Shown here one piece after another: positions 45,361 to 54,665 of a stretch of DNA of 64,000 nt. A program made the translations under genes and the position numbers. A model generated the notes under the pieces. The model searched no databases, was not told the origin of the DNA, and saw only the letters and a program-made list of their open reading frames with translations. Within the stretch, counting starts at the first letter, position 1. Every line of letters starts with the position of its first letter. The DNA is from Pelolinea submarina (GTDB lineage: Bacteria; Chloroflexota; Anaerolineae; Anaerolineales; Anaerolineaceae): NCBI RefSeq assembly GCF_003966975.1, contig NZ_AP018437.1, forward strand, positions 2,170,001-2,234,000. Reading direction: 5' to 3'.

Positions 45361-46368
45361 TCAGGTTGTACTTCGTTCAATCAATTTAAGTTGGGTAAAA
45401 ATGTTCTCGACCAATCGTGTGGGATTTGCCATTTGCGCCATTAAGTGTTCCGCGGCCAACTTTCCACTCTCGAATAGTGATTGACTAATCGTGGTTAATT
45501 CCAGGTACTCAGCGATATCAATATCATCAAAGCCAATAATCGCCAATTCATCCGGAATGCTCACCTCTCTTTTTTGTGCGATCTTCAACACACGCAGCGC
45601 CAAATCATCAGTTGCGGCAAAGATCGCAGTTGGTGGATTGGGCAAATCCAATAATTCATGGACTTGTTTATCCGGATCGCGCGGAGGGAAAACCGGTAAT
45701 TTGATATATTCTTCCGGCAATACCAAACCGTTTTCCATCAAGGTCTTGCGGTACCCTTCCAGGCGGATATCCTCAGGGCTGAGCGTGTATTCCGGTGTAA
45801 CGCTATCTCCCACATACGCGCAGCGGGAGTGCCCTTTTTGGATAAAATGTTCCGCAGCCATGCGTCCCCCTTCGGCGTTATCGATTTCCAAACTGGAAAA
45901 ATTCGGTATGTGATTTTCAACAAATAAAATCGGTATTTCACTTTGCTGCAGGCGTTTGAGCGCCAAAGAATCAATAGGCAGTGAAACGATAATCAACCCG
46001 TCTACCTGCTTCGAGTACGGCAGTACAGTATAGTAACTTTCAAGGCGCGCAGTTGAGTCAACCGGGTAAATGGTCAAATCATAGGGGGAACTAACTAATG
46101 CGGCGGCGATACCACGTAAGCGTTGGGAGAATGAAGGCAGGGTAAAGAAGGGTGTGATTACACCAATCCGGCCAATTTCCTTGCGCGCCCTTTCACGTGC
46201 ATCCACCTTTGGCATAAAATCCAGCGCGTCAATCGCTGCCAAAACCTTCGCACGTGTTTTGGGACTCACCTGGTCGGGGGCATTCAACACGCGTGACACA
46301 GTAGCAATAGAAACCCCCGCATTTTTTGCGACATCGTAAATCGTTTTTGTATTTTCAGTAGTTTTCAT
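45361..46368 (-). CDS. LacI-family transcriptional regulator
   Basis: 335 residues. DNA-binding domain (about 8-60): TIYDVAKNAGVSIATVSRVLNAPDQVSPKTR, the full LacI helix-turn-helix and hinge. Periplasmic-binding-like sensor (about 65-330) with IGVITPFFTLPSFSQRL, DGLIIVSLPID, AIFAATDDLALRVLK and IIGFDDIDIAEYLELTTI. It most likely represses the sugar cluster that follows on the same strand (126 bases downstream) and releases on binding an imported sugar or its product. A palindrome (46376-46403) right behind its own promoter suggests autoregulation. Confidence 0.95.
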   Translation of the reverse strand: MKTTENTKTIYDVAKNAGVSIATVSRVLNAPDQVSPKTRAKVLAAIDALDFMPKVDARERARKEIGRIGVITPFFTLPSFSQRLRGIAAALVSSPYDLTIYPVDSTARLESYYTVLPYSKQVDGLIIVSLPIDSLALKRLQQSEIPILFVENHIPNFSSLEIDNAEGGRMAAEHFIQKGHSRCAYVGDSVTPEYTLSPEDIRLEGYRKTLMENGLVLPEEYIKLPVFPPRDPDKQVHELLDLPNPPTAIFAATDDLALRVLKIAQKREVSIPDELAIIGFDDIDIAEYLELTTISQSLFESGKLAAEHLMAQMANPTRLVENIFTQLKLIERSTT

Positions 46369-46375
46369 AATTAAT

Positions 46376-46438
46376 TGTAAGGGCTTTCATAATATCGCTT
46401 ACATTTTTTAGTTTAGCATTTTATTTTATACGTGTCAA
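46376..46438 (-). promoter_or_regulatory. Promoter and possible operator of the LacI-type gene
   Basis: On the minus strand: TTGACA (46433-46438), 17-base spacer, TAAACT (46410-46415). Directly downstream, TGTAAG and CTTACA form the ends of a 28-bp inverted repeat (46376-46403) that covers the transcription start region and fits an autoregulatory operator. Confidence 0.6.
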
Positions 46439-46595
46439 TAATTCCCGGCAATTTTTAAGGTTATTTTCACTTTTATATTTCTAAACTCATTCACGACTTC
46501 TTACTTTTTTCTAAGGTTTCCCAATAATCTTTTCCTTTAACATAGTTATATAGATCTAATTATTTTTCGTGTAATTGCCAAATAGAAAGGAATAG

Positions 46596-48692
46596 ATGGA
46601 GCACACCCAGCACGACACGCACAACATGAATGATCATCGAGATCATCATGATCAAACATCACAAAAACATTCAGAAGCGAATAATGGTCACGCTCATGGG
46701 AAACATGAGGCGTCAGTAAATCATTCGGGGCACGAGCAGATGTTCCGCAAAAGGTTCTTCATCAGTACCTTGATCTCTATTCCGGTATTGGTTTTCAGTA
46801 AAGCCATCCAAAGTTTTCTGGGTTATAGCCTGGGCAGTTTTCCAGGGTCAGCATGGATCACTCCTCTCTTCGCGATTGCGGTCTTTTTCTATGGTGGTAT
46901 TCCATTTATCAAAATGGCCATCCCGGAAATCAGGAATCGCAAACCAGGGATGATGACCCTCATCTCTCTTGCAATCATCGTGTCATTCGTATATAGCCTG
47001 GCAGCGCAACTTTTTTCCCTGGGAGTGACTTTCTTTTGGGAGTTGGTCACCCTAATCGATATCATGCTCTTAGGCCACTGGATCGAAATGCGCAGTATTC
47101 GCCAGGCCTCCGGGGCTCTGAACGAATTGGCAAAATTGATGCCGGATACTGCCGAACGCATCCAACCGGATGGTGAATTCAAAACGATGGCGATATCTGA
47201 ACTGCGCAAGGGAGATATTGTATTGGTACGACCTGGTTCCTCCGTCCCCGCCGATGGTGAGGTCATTGAAGGGAGCTCCAATGTCAACGAGTCCATGATT
47301 ACCGGTGAATCTCAACCGGTTCACAAGGAAAAGGATGATCCAGTGCTGGGCGGTACGATCAATGGCGATGGTAGCTTGCATGTCCGTATCACAGCCATCG
47401 GTGAAGAGACTGCCTTGGCGGGTATTATGAAACTGGTCAAGGAAGCTCAAAAAAGCAAATCCAACACCCAAATCTTGGCGGATAAAGCTGCCGGTTGGTT
47501 GTTTTATCTTGCCCTCACTGTGGCGCTAATCACAGCTATTGCTTGGGTGATTGCCATCGGATTCAATGTATCTGTTATCGAACGGGTGGCTACTGTGTTG
47601 GTAATTGCCTGCCCGCATGCTTTAGGACTGGCTGTTCCGCTGGTAGTTGCCATCACTACTTCCATGGGCGCCAGTAACGGCATTTTGGTCAGGGATCGTC
47701 TTTCTATGGAAAAGGCTCGTAAAGTAGACACGGTCATCTTCGACAAGACCGGCACATTGACCAAGGGCCAATTCGGTATTGTTGATCTGGATTTTGTGAA
47801 AGAACACAATGGAAAAGAGGTACTGGCACTGGCTGCCGCGATTGAGGAAGACTCAGAACATACCATCGCACGCGCAATTCGCGATAAGGCCCAAGCCCAG
47901 GAGCTTTCTCTGCCGCACATCAGTGGATTCGAAGCCATCAAAGGCCGGGGAGCCCAAGCGAAATACAGGGATTCAGTTGTTTACGTCGGCGGCCCGCGCT
48001 TACTGGAAATGTTGCAGCTAACCCTTCCGGAATCGCTCAAAAAGTTTTCTGACCATGCAAATATGCAAGGCCAAAGCGTAGTCCATCTTATCCAAGATAA
48101 TCAGGTCATCGCTTCGTTTGCACTGGCGGATGAAATCCGCGCGGAAAGTCGTTCTGCAGTTGATCAACTACACCAAATGGGTATCGAAGTGGTCATGTTA
48201 ACCGGTGATAGTCAACAAGTGGCTCAATCTGTCGCCAAAGAATTAAACATCGATGAGTTTTTTGCCGAGGTTCTACCGAAAGACAAGGATAAAATGGTCC
48301 AGAGACTTCAAGAACAGGGCAAGCTGGTTGCCATGGTCGGGGATGGTGTCAATGACGCGCCGGCCCTGACACGCGCTGATGTTGGCATTGCCATCGGCAG
48401 CGGTACCGATGTGGCAGTTGAATCTGCCGGGTTGATCCTGGTCAAGAACAATCCTCTGGATGTCATTAAGATCTTTACTCTGAGTAAAGCCAGTTACCGC
48501 AAGATGGTGCAGAATCTTATCTGGGCAACTGCCTACAACCTGGTTGCACTGCCGTTGGCCGCCGGCGTACTGGCGCCAATAGGTTTTTTGCTCTCCCCTG
48601 CCGTGGGCGCCTTATTTATGTCTCTCAGCACGGTTATTGTAGCCATTAACGCACAACTCTTGAGGCGTACCAAGCTATCGGTCTCAACATAA
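46596..48692 (+). CDS. copB: Copper-type P1B ATPase (CopB group)
   Basis: 698 residues. The His-rich cytoplasmic N-terminus (about 1-50, with 15 or so His and no CxxC domain) is typical of CopB. Helices follow, with the ion motif [13 protein letters not shown] (CPH in place of CPC, about 346-358). The actuator loop has [11 protein letters not shown], the phosphorylation motif is [11 protein letters not shown] (about 385-395, Asp), the nucleotide domain has SEHTIARAI (HP region variant) and the hinge is [18 protein letters not shown]. It should export Cu or Ag ions. It is divergent from the LacI-type gene and stands alone, with a terminator behind it. Confidence 0.93.
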   Translation: MEHTQHDTHNMNDHRDHHDQTSQKHSEANNGHAHGKHEASVNHSGHEQMFRKRFFISTLISIPVLVFSKAIQSFLGYSLGSFPGSAWITPLFAIAVFFYGGIPFIKMAIPEIRNRKPGMMTLISLAIIVSFVYSLAAQLFSLGVTFFWELVTLIDIMLLGHWIEMRSIRQASGALNELAKLMPDTAERIQPDGEFKTMAISELRKGDIVLVRPGSSVPADGEVIEGSSNVNESMITGESQPVHKEKDDPVLGGTINGDGSLHVRITAIGEETALAGIMKLVKEAQKSKSNTQILADKAAGWLFYLALTVALITAIAWVIAIGFNVSVIERVATVLVIACPHALGLAVPLVVAITTSMGASNGILVRDRLSMEKARKVDTVIFDKTGTLTKGQFGIVDLDFVKEHNGKEVLALAAAIEEDSEHTIARAIRDKAQAQELSLPHISGFEAIKGRGAQAKYRDSVVYVGGPRLLEMLQLTLPESLKKFSDHANMQGQSVVHLIQDNQVIASFALADEIRAESRSAVDQLHQMGIEVVMLTGDSQQVAQSVAKELNIDEFFAEVLPKDKDKMVQRLQEQGKLVAMVGDGVNDAPALTRADVGIAIGSGTDVAVESAGLILVKNNPLDVIKIFTLSKASYRKMVQNLIWATAYNLVALPLAAGVLAPIGFLLSPAVGALFMSLSTVIVAINAQLLRRTKLSVST

Positions 48693-48739
48693 AATCAATG
48701 TATAACTCACCAATACCTGTTTGTTGATTTGTATTAATT

Positions 48740-48782
48740 AATCTCCGCATTAATTGCTATGGATGCGGAGATTTTTCTTTTT
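48740..48782 (+). terminator. Terminator after copB
   Basis: AATCTCCGCAT (48740-48750) pairs with ATGCGGAGATT (48763-48773), 12-base loop, then TTTCTTTTTCCC. Confidence 0.88.
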
Positions 48783-48837
48783 CCCATGTATCCATATCGT
48801 ATAATGCACATTATTATTTCTATATTACTGGAGCGCC

Positions 48838-50178
48838 ATGACATATGCATACCAAAAACCCATCAATAGCATAGCGAAATTAAAATATTCCTTTTCCACG
48901 GAATTCCCCGCAAATAATAACCCCGGAAAATTGTTGCTTACCGGCGGACGCTTGGTTGATCCTCAAAACAAGCTCGACCGGGTGATGGATGTTGCTATCC
49001 AGGATGGCCGCGTTATTGAAGTATCCGAAAATATTCCGGCAAATAAATCTGACAGAGTTCTCGATTGTGCCGGTTTAGTTGTAATGCCCGGATTGGTGGA
49101 CATGCACTTACACCTTGGCGACCTGTTCGACATTTACGAAAGCCCGCTGTTCAAAGCGGCCGTGGACGGCGTCACACTTGGATTGTCCCCCGGCGCGGGC
49201 AACACCTTCATGGCTCCCTCACTGCTTGGCGCCGAAGTCGACCGTGGGCTGCCGCTGAATGTTGGGGTATATCTCGGTGCAGCAGCAGTCCTGAGTACTC
49301 AGCTGGATGCCAATCAACTGATAGCTTTGTTCCGGAAGGAACTGGACGATGGAACGATGTCACAAAAAATGACCAGAAACGCGATCACCAATTCAACCGC
49401 GCACCTGACTGTGGGAATCAAAGACCACATGGGTCACTTCATCATGTCCGACGAAGCTATCGATTCACTTTTTACAATTACTTCAAAAGCCGGCCTGATT
49501 TACATGTCCCACACCCAGGATCCCGAACATGCCACGCGAATGGTGGGCCTCTCCAAAGGCAGGCCGCTTCATCTGGCCCACGCGACTGCCGCTGGTTGCG
49601 GGACACATGCTGATGGTGTTGAAGGGATGCGGGAGGTTTTATCCCTGGTAGATGGGGAGAACATCACCGCGGAATTTGTATCCTCCATGCTGCTTCCCAA
49701 CCGCGGCCGGCGCGACGGGTTGAAGCTCGCCCCAAAAGCGCAGGAATTGGCTTACCGCGCTCTACAGGACGGCAAGGTAAAGGTCATTATCTCGGATGGA
49801 CAAAGCGGTTCTACCATGAAAGGGTTTGGCAACACTGCCGACAACCTTCCCAGCATTTTTACATTGGAGAAATTAGGAATACTTCCACTGATCGATGCAG
49901 TTGCCGCACTGACTTGGAATCCTGTCCAGCTGCTATCGAAACGTACAGGCAATCCATTTTTTGAAGATAATCTTGGCCACCTGGGTAAAGGCGCTCTCGC
50001 CAACGTCACCGTGGCAGACTCGCTCAGCCAAAGCGCTATTTACACCATTGTAAACGGCTTGCCGGTAGCTTTTGAAGGCAACCTTATCCGCGAGGGGTTT
50101 TCAGCCGGCTGCCTGGTCAGCCGCGATGGTTTCTCGCACCGCGTTGGCGTGGGAGATTTAGCGCTCTATAAGAGTTAA
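48838..50178 (+). CDS. Amidohydrolase-family protein (dihydroorotase/adenine-deaminase-like)
   Basis: 446 residues. Composite beta domain from KLLLTGGRLVDPQNKLDRVMDVAIQDGRV (about 31-59), then the metal motif VVMPGLVDMHLHLGDLFD (about 79-96, HxH), His in IYMSHTQDPEHA and LHLAHATAAG (metal or substrate His), and Asp in VIISDGQS (about 320). So all metal ligand positions of the superfamily look filled. The Lys bridge is not obvious, so it may bind one metal. Substrate unknown; a cyclic amide is expected. Single gene with a terminator on each side. ATG 48838 follows TGGAGCGCC. Confidence 0.85.
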   Translation: MTYAYQKPINSIAKLKYSFSTEFPANNNPGKLLLTGGRLVDPQNKLDRVMDVAIQDGRVIEVSENIPANKSDRVLDCAGLVVMPGLVDMHLHLGDLFDIYESPLFKAAVDGVTLGLSPGAGNTFMAPSLLGAEVDRGLPLNVGVYLGAAAVLSTQLDANQLIALFRKELDDGTMSQKMTRNAITNSTAHLTVGIKDHMGHFIMSDEAIDSLFTITSKAGLIYMSHTQDPEHATRMVGLSKGRPLHLAHATAAGCGTHADGVEGMREVLSLVDGENITAEFVSSMLLPNRGRRDGLKLAPKAQELAYRALQDGKVKVIISDGQSGSTMKGFGNTADNLPSIFTLEKLGILPLIDAVAALTWNPVQLLSKRTGNPFFEDNLGHLGKGALANVTVADSLSQSAIYTIVNGLPVAFEGNLIREGFSAGCLVSRDGFSHRVGVGDLALYKS

Positions 50179-50182
50179 TTAT

Positions 50183-50222
50183 AAAAGCCAGACCGATTTG
50201 CGGGTCTGGCTTTTTCTTTTTT
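50183..50222 (+). terminator. Terminator between convergent genes
   Basis: AAAAGCCAGACC (50183-50194) / GGTCTGGCTTTT (50203-50214), then TCTTTTTTT. The A-run on the other side lets it also end the minus-strand BtpA operon. Confidence 0.92.
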
Positions 50223-50239
50223 TGGTTAATAATTTCGAC

Positions 50240-50965
50240 TCAACGAAAACAGCGGCGTAATTCGTCCATGAACTCTTCCACGTGCGCAGCCAGGACATCT
50301 CCGGTATCTTTGCGTGTGTCCTTGAAAGTGCTGCCCACAATAGCAGCATCGCCGATAGACAATTTTTCCTTGATGTTGTCTTTGGTCATACCGGCCGCGA
50401 CCACCAGGGGAAAATCTCCCATGATTTCACGGAACTCGCTAATCTTTTGCGTGTCGGTATCCACACCCGTTCCGGCGCCTGTTACGGCAATCGCGTCGCA
50501 GTGCATCATACCAATTTCGAGGTCTTCTTTCAAGCTGCGGTTGGAAAGATACGGCTGGTATTTAAATCTGACACCGCCAATGACTGCAATCTTCTTATCC
50601 CTACGGTAACCGTCAATCATTTCGAAGTAAGCTGGTTCGTCTGTGACTTCCAGGTGACCGCAAATCGAGTCCACTTGCATAAATTTTGCACCGTATTCCA
50701 AAGCCAGCTCGTAGCTTTTGGCGAATTTGTCGAGCACATTAACCCCTAAAATATAATCCGGCCTTTCTTTTGACAGATACGCCAGTGCTTTCTCTACATC
50801 ATTCACGTCCCCATAGTAATCTTCGACAATCATGGCATCTACACCACAGCGGGCATAGATATCCGCTTCCACGACTGCCCTTTCCAATCGCTCTTCTGGA
50901 TTGTCACCTTTTAAATGAAGCATAGCCATGACCGGCTTTGCATTGTTAAACAAATCAAGAAACAT
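50240..50965 (-). CDS. BtpA/SgcQ-family TIM-barrel protein
   Basis: 241 residues. PVMAMLHLKGDNPEERLERA (about 11-30), GVDAMIVEDYYGD (about 40-52), LGVNVLDKFAKSYELALEYGAKFMQVDS (about 73-100), CDAIAVTGAGTGVDTD (about 154-169) and PLVVAAGMTKDNI / AAIVGSTFKD near the end. These are the phosphate-binding loops of this (beta-alpha)8 family. Characterised members are few (BtpA in photosystem I stability, SgcQ in a sugar operon), so the reaction is unknown. It is the last gene of the minus-strand ECF/PfkB operon and overlaps the kinase gene by 11 bases. Confidence 0.87.
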   Translation of the reverse strand: MFLDLFNNAKPVMAMLHLKGDNPEERLERAVVEADIYARCGVDAMIVEDYYGDVNDVEKALAYLSKERPDYILGVNVLDKFAKSYELALEYGAKFMQVDSICGHLEVTDEPAYFEMIDGYRRDKKIAVIGGVRFKYQPYLSNRSLKEDLEIGMMHCDAIAVTGAGTGVDTDTQKISEFREIMGDFPLVVAAGMTKDNIKEKLSIGDAAIVGSTFKDTRKDTGDVLAAHVEEFMDELRRCFR

Positions 50966-51896
50966 TAGCGTCCTCCATTAGCTGCTTAAAAGTCGTATCA
51001 GCCTTCGCAAGAAGTTCCATTCTCAGCTCTTCCGTAAACTGCGGGTACGGCCCAAACTGCAGCGCGTTAAGCGCTGCGGCCAGGTTTGCCAGAATGACTG
51101 TTTTCAATGGATGCAGTCCTTCGCAAAATCCGTACATGGCTGTACCGGTGGAACAATTTCCGCAACCGGTAGCATCCACGCTTTTCTCAACCCCGTTGGC
51201 CGGTGCGAACCAGGCTTTTCCATCCTGGATCATATATGCACCCTTGGTCCCCACCCGGAAAAAGCAGGGTTTGTCTAAATCCTTTATCGCTTGTATAGAC
51301 TCTTCTTCAGTTTTTGTGCCGAAATATGTCATTGATTCAGGTAAATTTAGGGAATAGATGTCTACATTCTCGATCAGCGCGCCAATCTCGTCCTTCACTT
51401 CAGGATTATCAATATCGTAGGTTGGTATTTCCCACATGATCCTGGCATTGGGCGCGGCTTTTCGGATTTCAGCCAATCCCTGCCAAACTGATTCTCTTAC
51501 GCCCGATTCAAAATAAATCCCAAGTGTTTCCTCATTGGAGTATTTTGTTACAAAATCAGTTTTGACCAGCGCGGCCAGTCCCCATTCTTTGTCGAAGTCT
51601 TCTCCGTACTTGGAATACTCCCACCAACGCCCATCCGCGGCATAGTCCAGGATTCTATATTCTGTCTTGGGAAGTACAAATTGAACGCCATCCATTGAAA
51701 GGCCATTTTTCCGGTAGTAATCACCGAAATATTGGTCAAAATCCGGACCGGCGGTCGTGATGAAAAGGACGTCATCGCTGTAGGGTTTGACGCCGGCAAC
51801 AGTGTAGATCGTGCCGCCCAGGAATCCCTCGGCTTTGCTGCCGTCCGCATAGTTCATATCATTTAATAACGTACAGCCTGTGACTAAGTATTTCAA
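50955..51896 (-). CDS. PfkB-family carbohydrate/nucleoside kinase (first copy)
   Basis: 313 residues. Ribokinase fold: GGTIYTVAGVKPY near the N-terminus in place of the usual GGxxxN substrate motif, a FRVGTKGAYMI stretch (about 215-225) and the catalytic DATGCGNCSTGTAMYGF (about 240-256, anion hole plus Asp base). The N-terminal signature is divergent, so the substrate differs from ribose or fructose. Start is TTG (51894-51896) with AAAGG ten bases upstream; no ATG is near. It follows the ECF ATPases by 67 bases and overlaps the BtpA gene. Confidence 0.85.
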   Translation of the reverse strand: MKYLVTGCTLLNDMNYADGSKAEGFLGGTIYTVAGVKPYSDDVLFITTAGPDFDQYFGDYYRKNGLSMDGVQFVLPKTEYRILDYAADGRWWEYSKYGEDFDKEWGLAALVKTDFVTKYSNEETLGIYFESGVRESVWQGLAEIRKAAPNARIMWEIPTYDIDNPEVKDEIGALIENVDIYSLNLPESMTYFGTKTEEESIQAIKDLDKPCFFRVGTKGAYMIQDGKAWFAPANGVEKSVDATGCGNCSTGTAMYGFCEGLHPLKTVILANLAAALNALQFGPYPQFTEELRMELLAKADTTFKQLMEDANVS

Positions 51897-51963
51897 CGTA
51901 AAATACCTTTCGCAATCATCTGGTAATTGACTTATTGATTAATAGATAATTTCACCGGCTGTT

Positions 51964-52755
51964 TTAAAGCTTTGCAACCAGCTCATCACAGAATAGGATT
52001 TCCCCTTCCAGGGAAAGCATTTTAGCCAGTTCACCAATCTGTGGTTTCTTGATTCTGGCATCCGCAACAACTGCTTCGTTCCAGAAAATTTCCTTGGCAG
52101 TTCCATCGGCCAGGATATTCTTATGTGCCATAGCCACAATGCGTTGGAAATTGTTTACCGCGAATTCCATATCGTGCGTGATTGTTAACACCGCCACGCC
52201 TTCATTTTGTAAACTGGTAATCATGCTTGAAAGGATATCCAAACCGAATTTATCCTGCCCCGCCGTGGGTTCATCCAGGATAATATAGCGTGGTTCGGAG
52301 GCAATTACTGCAGCAATTGCTACAAATTTTCGGATTGGATAAGGCAGGTCATATGGATTGATATCCAAATACTCCTCAACACCGGAAAGCTCCACCGCAT
52401 GGTTCACGCGTTTTTCAATTTCCTTCTCGGACAATTTAAAATAACGCGGCATATATTCAATTTCTGCCTTGACCGAATTGTTAAAGATCTGATCGTCCGG
52501 ATTTTGGAAAACGTAACCGACCATTCTCGATATGGAAGCCGTCGTCTGGTCTTTTGTGTTAATTCCATCGACAATAACATCCCCCGCGCAGGGTTTATTC
52601 AAGCCGTTCATCATCTTGACTGCGGTTGTTTTACCGGCGCCATTTTGTCCAACGATCGCGACCCGTTCACCTTCCTTGATAGTAATACTGATGTTTTCAA
52701 CAGCCATAAAGCCGTTGGGATATGCATAGCTTGCATTCTTTATTTCAATAGCCAT
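51964..52755 (-). CDS. ECF transporter ATPase (second subunit)
   Basis: 263 residues. Walker A VGQNGAGKTTAVKM (about 35-48), Q-loop YVFQNPDDQIFNN, a signature region with DLPYPIRKFVAIAAVIA in which the usual LSGGQ is replaced by PYPIRKF, Walker B YIILDEPTAGQDK and switch ITHDMEFA. The degenerate signature marks the asymmetric A1/A2 pair of ECF modules. It lies six bases after the other ATPase gene. Confidence 0.9.
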   Translation of the reverse strand: MAIEIKNASYAYPNGFMAVENISITIKEGERVAIVGQNGAGKTTAVKMMNGLNKPCAGDVIVDGINTKDQTTASISRMVGYVFQNPDDQIFNNSVKAEIEYMPRYFKLSEKEIEKRVNHAVELSGVEEYLDINPYDLPYPIRKFVAIAAVIASEPRYIILDEPTAGQDKFGLDILSSMITSLQNEGVAVLTITHDMEFAVNNFQRIVAMAHKNILADGTAKEIFWNEAVVADARIKKPQIGELAKMLSLEGEILFCDELVAKL

Positions 52756-52761
52756 TATTCT

Positions 52762-53604
52762 CTATCTCCGATCCTTTACAAGGGGAACTGCTTCAGACAA
52801 GGTAATTGGAATTCGCGCGAGCGGTTTGCCGGCATCAGCCATCGCATGGCCAAAAATCGCGCTCTGCGGCATCATCGCGCCGTATTCCATAATTTCCGGA
52901 TTGCTCAAGATTTCATGTGTCGGGCCCGAGAAGGCAATGCTTCCCTTGCTCATTACAAGGATTTCATCGCAATATTCTGCGATCATATCAATCTTGTGTT
53001 CCACCAGAATAATAGTCTTGTTGGACTCTTTTAGAGTCTTGATAATCCCAAAGACATCTCGGGTTCCTTCCGGATCCAGCTGGGAAGTGGGTTCATCAAT
53101 AATAAGCATTTCCGTTTCCATCGAAATGATCGAGGCGAAAGCGACACGCTGACGCTGGCCTCCGGAAAGTTCATTCGGATTATTTTCAATCAGGTCATCA
53201 ATTTTTAGAAGCTTGCAGACGTTCGTGACTTTCTCAATGATTTCTTCTTTGGGAACACCCAGGTTTTCCAACCCTAATGCCACCTCTTCAAAAACGGTTT
53301 CTTTGATACCGCTGATTTGCGTGAATGGGTTTTGGAAAACATACCCGATTTGCGCGGAGAGTTCATCCAGGTTCCAGTCGCGGATATCAGTGCCGTCGAC
53401 CAGGACATCGCCCTTAAGTTTACCTTTATAGAAATGAGGTACCAACCCACGGATCAAATTACATAAAGTCGTCTTCCCGCCGCCGTTTTCACCGATAATG
53501 CCGTAAAATTTTCCCGATTCGAAATTATAGGAAATCTTTCGAAGGGCTTGATTTTTTGTATATGGATATTTATAAGAAACATCATTCAATTCAATTTTTG
53601 CCAT
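52762..53604 (-). CDS. ECF transporter ATPase (first subunit)
   Basis: 280 residues. Walker A IGENGGGKTTLCNL (about 36-49), Q-loop YVFQNPFTQISG, full signature NELSGGQRQRVAFASI (about 140-155), Walker B MLIIDEPTSQLDP and switch LVEHKIDMI. With the gene six bases downstream it forms the ATPase pair that powers the second ECF transporter. GGAG lies before the ATG. Confidence 0.92.
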   Translation of the reverse strand: MAKIELNDVSYKYPYTKNQALRKISYNFESGKFYGIIGENGGGKTTLCNLIRGLVPHFYKGKLKGDVLVDGTDIRDWNLDELSAQIGYVFQNPFTQISGIKETVFEEVALGLENLGVPKEEIIEKVTNVCKLLKIDDLIENNPNELSGGQRQRVAFASIISMETEMLIIDEPTSQLDPEGTRDVFGIIKTLKESNKTIILVEHKIDMIAEYCDEILVMSKGSIAFSGPTHEILSNPEIMEYGAMMPQSAIFGHAMADAGKPLARIPITLSEAVPLVKDRR

Positions 53605-53706
53605 GTTATCTCCGCTGTTTTCTTAAACCAATTGTGCGTGAAGCTGAACCAGCTTGCAGCCCTGCCATAGTCCGGTTCAATAATTTTCCCGTTAATTGTT
53701 TTTCGG

Positions 53707-54498
53707 TCATCGGATAAACCTGAAGACCAGCGTCGCGGCACAAAAAACCCAGGCAGCAATACTGAGGGTTTTCTGCGTTGTACTTGCCGGAGCAAGTTCA
53801 CGTAAAAAAGTATGCTTACGTTTCACTGAAAAAGCGCGCGCATCCATCGCAATTGCTTTTTCTTCCGTGCTGGCAATGGCGCCCAGTAGGAGTGGTCCCA
53901 ATGTGGGGAAGAAGGCTTTCGCACGCACCAGGATGTTTCCGTCGGTTTCAATTCCACGCGATTTCTGGCTTTCCAGAATCGTGACTGAAGCTTTTTTCAA
54001 GTCAATAATGTTCTGCATCGAAGCCAGCATGATAAAGGAATTCTCATGGGACATTCCGAGCTGCTCAAATGAGTACATCAAATCACGCATGGGGGTTGTC
54101 GCAAAGAATAGGATCAGGCTGCCTGAAAAGCCAAGAATAAATGTAATCCGGTCCCAACCCGCCACGAAAGATTCCAAATACCACTGCCAGCCAAAGATAT
54201 TAATAAAGGGCGTAACATTTCCGGTACGCATACCGATTTGGCGGACAATTGTTACAAACAGAATGACAATCATACAAACTTTACCGTACATATCAAAAAA
54301 TACTTTGAATTTCCCAGCCAGTAAAGCCACTACGCAGCAGGCAAGACAGAGGGGAATCCCATAACGCCAATCAAGCATAATAAGTGCAGAAAAAGCAAAA
54401 GCCAAACAAATATTGAGCTTTGTTATTGGATTTAAATCCAACCAAAAATTGCCGGTTTTCTGATAACTTCTAAAACTATTGATAAATTCACTGTCCAC
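53707..54498 (-). CDS. ecfT: ECF transporter T component (second ECF system)
   Basis: About 263 residues from GTG 54496-54498, which has AAGGAG eight bases upstream. The longer frame would run through a strong hairpin and is rejected. NPITKLNICLAFAFSALIML opens the CbiQ fold. Coupling motifs are LESQKSRGIETDGN and AMDARAFSVKRKHT (SRG and ARA variants of the Ala-Arg-Gly motif). Transmits ATP-driven motion to the S protein encoded upstream. About 100 bases lie between it and the ATPase genes. Confidence 0.9.
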   Translation of the reverse strand: MDSEFINSFRSYQKTGNFWLDLNPITKLNICLAFAFSALIMLDWRYGIPLCLACCVVALLAGKFKVFFDMYGKVCMIVILFVTIVRQIGMRTGNVTPFINIFGWQWYLESFVAGWDRITFILGFSGSLILFFATTPMRDLMYSFEQLGMSHENSFIMLASMQNIIDLKKASVTILESQKSRGIETDGNILVRAKAFFPTLGPLLLGAIASTEEKAIAMDARAFSVKRKHTFLRELAPASTTQKTLSIAAWVFCAATLVFRFIR

Positions 54499-54535
54499 TA
54501 AAACAACTCCTTTTTTGGAGAATCTCTGATAATAG

Positions 54536-54568
54536 AATAAGAGCGCACATAGAAGGTGCGCTCTTATT
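54536..54568 (-). terminator. Intercistronic hairpin between S and T components (second ECF system)
   Basis: AATAAGAGCGCAC / GTGCGCTCTTATT, perfect 13-bp stem, 7-base loop, between the S gene stop and the T gene start. It ends in a short T-rich stretch in the sense of transcription, so partial termination is possible. Confidence 0.7.
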
Positions 54569-54665
54569 ATGATCAAACGGTTCAAATATGAATGCGATAC
54601 CTTGCCCCACCAACTGCAATTTTTGCGGTTTTCGTTGCAAGCGCATTATCTTTAAAACGTTCTAA

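Noticed and set aside
53586..53801. 71-codon minus-strand frame between EcfT and the ATPase
   Set aside because: It overlaps the ends of both genes, is rich in Arg/Trp with no fold pattern, and has no ribosome site.
54499..54585. N-terminal extension of the second EcfT
   Set aside because: It would read through a 13-bp perfect hairpin; GTG 54498 with AAGGAG is a better start and matches family length.
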